Source of the DNA: Nematopogon swammerdamellus
Lineage: Eukaryota; Arthropoda; Insecta; Lepidoptera; Adelidae
Direction: 5' to 3'
Assembly (NCBI GenBank): GCA_946902875.1
Contig: OX336348.1
Location: 14,967,741 to 15,031,740 of the forward strand
Length of the DNA stretch: 64,000 nt
The translations under genes and the position numbers were made by a program. The notes below the pieces were generated by a model. That model worked only from the letters and a program-made list of their open reading frames with translations, had not been told where the DNA came from and searched no databases. Positions 62,412 through 64,000 of the stretch are shown here, in pieces. Positions within the stretch are counted from its first letter, which is position 1. Every line of letters starts with the position of its first letter.

Positions 62412-64000
62412 ATTCTGTTTCTAGTGGCCGTGATTCGTTCGGAACTAAGTTAAATTCTTCTAAACATTGTTGTCTATTGAAAAATAAGCTAGTTATCAGT
62501 CATCAAAATGTACAGGGTCTGCGCGGCAAAAATCTACTATTAGAATTAATTTTAAAAGAAAATATAATTGATGTTTATTGTGTAACCGAGTCCTGGATAG
62601 ATTGTAATGAATTAAGCACTCAATGTATTAATAACTATTCTATTATTAGCAGTAGCCATCGAAAAAACTTTATAAGAGGTGGTACTTTAATTCTTGTGAA
62701 GAACGGTCACAAAGCTAAAAACAGACTAGATGTAGTAAAAAAGTCAGTGGAAAAAGAGTTTGAAATAAGTTGTATAGAAATGGACTCAATATTCATAGTA
62801 TCAGTATATAGGTCACCGTGTGGGAATGTGCCATCATTTATAAACAAATTGGAAGAATGTTTGTGTAAATTGAATACCAATAATAATAAATCAATAATTG
62901 TTTGTGGAGACTTTAATATTAAATTCCCCTTAGAAGAAGGAGGGCAACATGAGCTATCTGATTTGATGGATAGTTTTTTGCTTAGACAAACAATCTTCCA
63001 ATATACTAGAGTGACAGATTCGTGTTCATCGTGCATTGATAATATTTTTACTGATTGTAAAGTACTAGAGTCAAAAGTATTTCCTGGAATATCATCAGAT
63101 CATTACGCGCAATTAATTTCTATAAATTACTCAACAAGTAAGAATACTACTTCGGGCAAGATGAAACGAATATCAAACAAGGTTCTGATAAATTCGTTAA
63201 ACTTAGATTTACAATTTGAATTCTGTGGTAATAATATTTATAGCTTTAAAGAATTTTTCAATATATTTATGAGATATCTAGAAAAGCATATGCCACTAAA
63301 ACATATGTGTGTAACTAATAAAAAAACATTTGCCGACTGGGCTACTCCAGCTATTATTATTTCTAAAGACAAATTATTTTATTTATATGATCTCCTTAAA
63401 GTTAACAATAATCCAGATCTTAGATCTTATGTTACACGTTACAGCAAAATCTTTAAACAAGTTACCATTAAAGCCAAGCAACTGTTCCTTAAAAACAAAA
63501 TTATGAATTCAAATAATAAAATAAAAATGGCCTGGAACATAATTAAAGAAGAAACTGGCAAATCTAACGACTGTAACACCAAGCTAGAGTTAAAAATTGG
63601 ATCAGAAATTATTTCGGATAACACAACGATTGCCAATCATGTGAATAAATTCTTTTCCACAATAGCCCATAGTACTACTCAAAGTCTAAAGTCTAGTAAA
63701 GAAGTATCAATTAACTACCTCAAAGCGTTTATCCCTCGGAATTCTGAATCAGCCATATTTGCACCTGTCACATACCTAGAGACTAAGAGAGTAATTAGGG
63801 ACCTTAAATCTAAACATTCCCAAGATCTTTGGAGTATCTCACCTGTATTATTGAAATCTATAACAAGTGTCATCGGCCCGCTAACAGACATTATAAATGA
63901 CTCTCTAAAAAATGGCATATTCCCAGATTCATTAAAAGTAGCCAAAGTTATACCCTTGTATAAAAAGGGATGTCATAACAATGTTGAGAACTATCGTCCC
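62390..64000 (+). CDS. LINE ORF2: AP endonuclease and start of RT (partial)
   Basis: Open in the -1 frame relative to ORF1 from 62390 to the end, about 536 codons, with no ATG until about 62778, deep inside the endonuclease. Endonuclease residues: ISHQNVQGLRGK (Asn), YCVTESWIDC (Glu), VSVYRSPCG, IIVCGDFNIKF (Asp/Asn) and GISSDHYAQL (His). Then comes the linker (MAWNIIKEETGKS, NKFFSTIAHST) and the RT entry DSLKNGIFPDSLKVAKVIPL, ending at VENYRP. All catalytic residues of the nuclease are present. Its expression would need frameshifting or reinitiation. Confidence 0.85.
   Translation, partial: MKCFFRLNSVSSGRDSFGTKLNSSKHCCLLKNKLVISHQNVQGLRGKNLLLELILKENIIDVYCVTESWIDCNELSTQCINNYSIISSSHRKNFIRGGTLILVKNGHKAKNRLDVVKKSVEKEFEISCIEMDSIFIVSVYRSPCGNVPSFINKLEECLCKLNTNNNKSIIVCGDFNIKFPLEEGGQHELSDLMDSFLLRQTIFQYTRVTDSCSSCIDNIFTDCKVLESKVFPGISSDHYAQLISINYSTSKNTTSGKMKRISNKVLINSLNLDLQFEFCGNNIYSFKEFFNIFMRYLEKHMPLKHMCVTNKKTFADWATPAIIISKDKLFYLYDLLKVNNNPDLRSYVTRYSKIFKQVTIKAKQLFLKNKIMNSNNKIKMAWNIIKEETGKSNDCNTKLELKIGSEIISDNTTIANHVNKFFSTIAHSTTQSLKSSKEVSINYLKAFIPRNSESAIFAPVTYLETKRVIRDLKSKHSQDLWSISPVLLKSITSVIGPLTDIINDSLKNGIFPDSLKVAKVIPLYKKGCHNNVENYRP
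62399..62405 (+). promoter_or_regulatory. Candidate -1 ribosomal frameshift site T TTT TTA
   Basis: In ORF1 phase the codons are GCT TTT TTA GGT TAA, giving the canonical X XXY YYZ heptamer TTTTTTA two codons before the ORF1 stop. A -1 slip enters ORF2, which has been open since 62390. The same heptamer is used by well-studied retroviral shift sites. A downstream stimulatory structure was not identified. Confidence 0.6.

Larger units (their letters stand above)
61755..64000 (+). mobile_element. CR1-group LINE, 5'-truncated, runs off the right edge
   Basis: ORF1 with a hydrolase-like fold, then ORF2 with endonuclease and the beginning of RT, all open to the window end. The left edge abuts a dispersed repeat, and no ORF1 start codon or N-terminal zinc finger is seen, so it is 5'-truncated. 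It is one of the few elements on the plus strand and the best preserved LINE here. Confidence 0.85.

Noticed and set aside
1..64000. tRNA and rRNA genes
   Set aside because: I looked for cloverleaf-type arms and conserved rRNA phrases and saw none that I could support by eye; a dedicated search would be needed to exclude tRNA-derived SINEs.

Overview
This is eukaryotic, almost certainly insect and most likely lepidopteran, DNA. Three things point that way: Helitron ends of the type common in moths and butterflies (5' TC with an A/T-rich start, 3' hairpin with CCGCGGG followed by CTAG), several widespread lepidopteran dispersed repeats, and non-LTR elements of the Jockey/CR1 group. No complete host gene is visible. 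The only host-like coding candidate is a 60-codon open frame at the extreme left edge (minus strand, incomplete). Everything else is transposable elements, their fragments, and tandem or inverted repeats, often nested several deep. That is what pericentromeric DNA, a W chromosome or a piRNA-cluster-like trap would look like; choosing between them is inference.

Layout. 1-6.4 kb: A/T-rich DNA with a Helitron holding a GC-rich minisatellite, inverted repeats and a dispersed lepidopteran repeat. 6.4-9.8 kb: a non-LTR element with PHD and C2H2 fingers, reverse transcriptase (RT) and a restriction-like endonuclease. 10.9-13.9 kb: a 5'-truncated CR1-like LINE, itself broken by a 366-bp insertion. 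15.2-16.2 kb: a perfect 24-bp hairpin, then a dense cluster of AACCGGTT palindromes. 17.4-20.1 kb: a long-terminal-inverted-repeat (TIR) DNA element with a 9-bp target duplication, interrupted by another LINE. 20.8-35.1 kb: two complementary halves of one mariner separated by about 13 kb whose ends are 600-700-bp inverted repeats. Inside this segment lie two Jockey-group LINE copies, a 102-bp minisatellite, a 3.6-kb insertion with a (TAGGA)n tract, a 68-bp satellite and a 300-bp-armed palindrome.

36.35-48.24 kb: a complete errantivirus-type (gypsy/env) LTR element on the minus strand with gag, pol and env, 318-bp LTRs, primer-binding site, polypurine tract and a CGTG duplication. Its env is split by two Helitrons, each carrying arrays of the 68-bp satellite. 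48.3-51.3 kb: a 1.4-kb foldback element and an inverted 130-bp tandem array. 51.79-54.16 kb: a second, inverted copy of one satellite-carrying Helitron. 54.16-61.27 kb: a second Ty3/Gypsy element with apparently identical 231-bp LTRs but two pol frameshifts. 61.75-64 kb: the 5' part of a CR1-group LINE whose ORF1 and ORF2 overlap at a canonical -1 slippery heptamer; it runs off the window.

The genes do not form a cellular pathway; they are the replication machinery of separate mobile elements. Most coding remains (10 of about 13 element copies) lie on the minus strand. The best leads are the slippery site, the AACCGGTT cluster, the Helitron-borne satellite with precise A^T insertion, the split mariner, and the strand bias.
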